In this document: positions 12,816 through 14,479 of the stretch, piece by piece
Numbering within the stretch: the stretch's first letter is position 1
Layout of the letters: each line of letters opens with the position of its first letter
DNA from: BQJD01 sp965652415
GTDB taxonomy: Bacteria > Pseudomonadota > Gammaproteobacteria > Arenicellales > CAJQKF01
Direction: 5' to 3'
Assembly: GCA_965652415.1 (NCBI GenBank)
Contig: CBFGVH010000074.1
Coordinates: forward strand, 1 to 14,479
Length of the DNA stretch: 14,479 nucleotides
The notes under the pieces: generated by a model
Database searches by the model: none
Told to the model about the DNA's origin: nothing
Seen by the model: the letters and a program-made list of their open reading frames with translations, nothing else
Position numbers and translations under genes: made by a program

Positions 12816-14479
12816 ATGAGCAGGCCCCAGGTCCTGGTACTGGCGATACTCGCCGCCACCATGGCGATGTTCCTGTGGGGCCGCTGGCGCCACGACATCG
12901 TCGCCGCCGCGGCACTGCTCGCCTGCGTGCTCGCCGGCCTGGTCGCACCTGTCGAGGCCTTCGCCGGCTTCGGCCACCCGGCCGTGATCACCGTCGCCTG
13001 CGTCCTGGTCTTGAGCCGCGGCCTGCAGAACTCGGGCGCCGTCGACGCCCTCGCCCGCCGCCTGCTGCCCGCCGAGGCCGGCGCCACGCTGAGCCTGGCA
13101 GCGCTGACCGGCGTCGGTGCGGTCCTGTCCGGGTTCATGAACAACGTCGGCGCCATGGCGCTGCTGATGCCGGTCGCGCTGCAGCTTTCCCGCAGACTGG
13201 AGCTGCCGCCGGGCCGGGTACTGATGCCGCTAGCCTTCGGCACCATCCTCGGCGGCATGACCACCATGATCGGCACTCCGCCCAACCTGATCGTCTCCGG
13301 GTTCCGCGCCGAGACCGGTCGCGGCAACTTCGCCATGTTCGATTTCGCCCCCGTCGGCGTGGCAGTGGCGATCATCGGGGTGGCGTTCATCGCCCTCGTC
13401 GGCTGGCGCCTGGTCCCGGCTCGCAAGCGATCCGGAACCGAAGATTTCGAAACCGGCGCCTATTTCACGGAGGTCCGGGTCGGGGACGGCAGCAAGGCCG
13501 CCGGCATGACCCTGCGCGAGGTCGAGGACGCGCTCGCCGACGCCGGCGCCCAGGTGGTGGCGTTGGTGCGAAACGAGGTGAGAATGAACGCGCCCTCGCC
13601 GGGACGCCGGATCCGCGCCGGCGACGTTCTCGCGATCGAGGCCGATGTCGACGATCTGCCCGACGTGCTGTCGGGCCTGGATCTCAAGCTCGAGGAATCG
13701 GAGTCCGCCGACACTGACGAGGAGCCGAACGCCGACAACCTGCCGGCGGAGGAGCCGCCCGGGAAGAAAGATCGGGACGAAGATGACGACGAACGGGCGC
13801 CGGCCTCGGACGAGATCGTGCTCATGGAGCTGGTCGTGCGCCCGGGCGCCTCGATCACCGGCCGCTCCGCCAGCGACCTCTCGCTGCGCACCCGCTACGG
13901 CCTCAACCTGCTGGCCGTGTCGCGCGAAGGAAGGCGTTCGAAGGCGCGCCTCAGGACACTGAAGCTCCAGCCCGGCGACCTGCTCCTGATGCAGGGTCCG
14001 CCCGAGTCGCTCGCCGAGTTCGCCTCGGACTCGGGCTGCGTGCCGCTCGCCGAGCGCGAGTTGCGCATCCCCGACCGGCGCCGGGCGATCACGGCCACGG
14101 TCATAATGGCAGGGGCCGTCGCCGGCGCCGCCTTCGGCCTGCTGCCGGCGGCGATCTCGTTCGCCATCGGCGTCGTCGCCTCGATGGTGCTGCGCACGGT
14201 GCCGCCGCGGTCGGTCTACGAGTCCATCGACGGCCCGGTGATCGTGCTGCTGGCGGCCCTGATTCCCGTTGCCGGGGCGATGGATGCCACCGGCACCGCC
14301 GATTTCCTCGCCAGGATGCTGATGGACAACGTCGCCGGCGGCGACGCCGTGATCGCGCTGGTGCTGGTGCTGGTGCTCAGCATGTTCCTGTCCGACGTGA
14401 TGAACAACGCCGCCACCGCCGCCGTCATGTGTCCCATCGCCATCGGCGCCGCCGGAGCTCTCGGCGTGGCGGCCGACGC
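12816..14479 (+). CDS. SLC13/DASS-family anion permease with two TrkA-C domains (3' end missing)
   Basis: Inner-membrane transporter, open from the ATG at 12816 to the window edge; 554 residues are visible. Members usually have about 590-610, so roughly 40 or more are missing. The order is: hydrophobic segments from about 5-200, with SGFMNNVGAMALLMP (105-119) and the GTPPNLIVSG hairpin (153-162); a first cytosolic TrkA-C (RCK_C-like) domain at about 215-285 (LREVED.., GRRIRAGDVLAIE); an acidic linker at about 291-331; a second TrkA-C domain at about 334-400 (RPGASITGRSASDL, KLQPGDLLLMQG); then membrane segments from about 425 on, with the second-repeat motif SDVMNNAATAAVMCP (526-540). The paired asparagine motifs are the DASS substrate/Na+ sites. 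The substrate (sulfate, dicarboxylate or other anion) is unknown. The ribosome site is modest (AGGTAG). The linker is unusually long and acidic. Confidence 0.88.
   Translation, partial: MSRPQVLVLAILAATMAMFLWGRWRHDIVAAAALLACVLAGLVAPVEAFAGFGHPAVITVACVLVLSRGLQNSGAVDALARRLLPAEAGATLSLAALTGVGAVLSGFMNNVGAMALLMPVALQLSRRLELPPGRVLMPLAFGTILGGMTTMIGTPPNLIVSGFRAETGRGNFAMFDFAPVGVAVAIIGVAFIALVGWRLVPARKRSGTEDFETGAYFTEVRVGDGSKAAGMTLREVEDALADAGAQVVALVRNEVRMNAPSPGRRIRAGDVLAIEADVDDLPDVLSGLDLKLEESESADTDEEPNADNLPAEEPPGKKDRDEDDDERAPASDEIVLMELVVRPGASITGRSASDLSLRTRYGLNLLAVSREGRRSKARLRTLKLQPGDLLLMQGPPESLAEFASDSGCVPLAERELRIPDRRRAITATVIMAGAVAGAAFGLLPAAISFAIGVVASMVLRTVPPRSVYESIDGPVIVLLAALIPVAGAMDATGTADFLARMLMDNVAGGDAVIALVLVLVLSMFLSDVMNNAATAAVMCPIAIGAAGALGVAAD

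Noticed and set aside
1..14479. Search for tRNA genes, CRISPR arrays, insertion sequences, phage or defence genes
   Set aside because: I saw no regularly spaced repeats, no transposase or integrase motifs and no tRNA-like cloverleaf. The window reads as core chromosome.

Overview
The window looks like chromosomal core sequence from a high-GC gammaproteobacterium. The best evidence is the block 6S RNA / zapA / small coiled-coil gene / (divergent) ygfB-pepP-ubiH-ubiI, an arrangement I know from Pseudomonas and relatives. HrpA, Fur and the UbiH/UbiI pair also align by eye with recalled E. coli proteins across most of their length. I cannot fix the genus. A halophilic or purple-sulfur-type lineage (Chromatiales/Ectothiorhodospiraceae) is only a guess from GC content.

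Layout. Positions 1-167 hold degenerate REP-like repeats and no gene. Positions 168-6768 are on the minus strand. In transcription order they are a small coiled-coil protein, zapA, the 6S RNA, a YmdB-family metallophosphoesterase, an EVE-domain protein, a cyclophilin and the DEAH helicase hrpA. The last four are tightly packed (5-bp gap, 4-bp overlap, 43-bp gap), so they probably form one unit lying downstream of 6S. From 6911 the plus strand carries ygfB, pepP, ubiH and ubiI. The last three are joined by ATGA and GTGA overlaps. Then come fur (with its own apparent promoter), a PfkB-family kinase, and an SLC13/DASS transporter with two TrkA-C-like domains that is cut by the right edge.

How the parts fit together. 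ZapA and the coiled-coil partner belong to cell division. The 6S RNA regulates RNA polymerase in stationary phase. UbiH and UbiI are oxygen-dependent hydroxylases of ubiquinone synthesis. Fur is the iron-responsive repressor. The minus-strand cluster mixes RNA-related functions (HrpA, EVE, YmdB) with protein folding (cyclophilin). This is ordinary housekeeping sequence. I found no defence island, prophage, CRISPR array, insertion sequence or clearly new system.

The points most worth a second look are two well-placed start sites in the cyclophilin gene that would give exported and cytoplasmic forms, a 6S RNA followed by ymdB instead of the folate gene ygfA, a Fur protein with an unusual C-terminal cysteine pair, a long acidic insert in the transporter, and repeated use of TTG starts.
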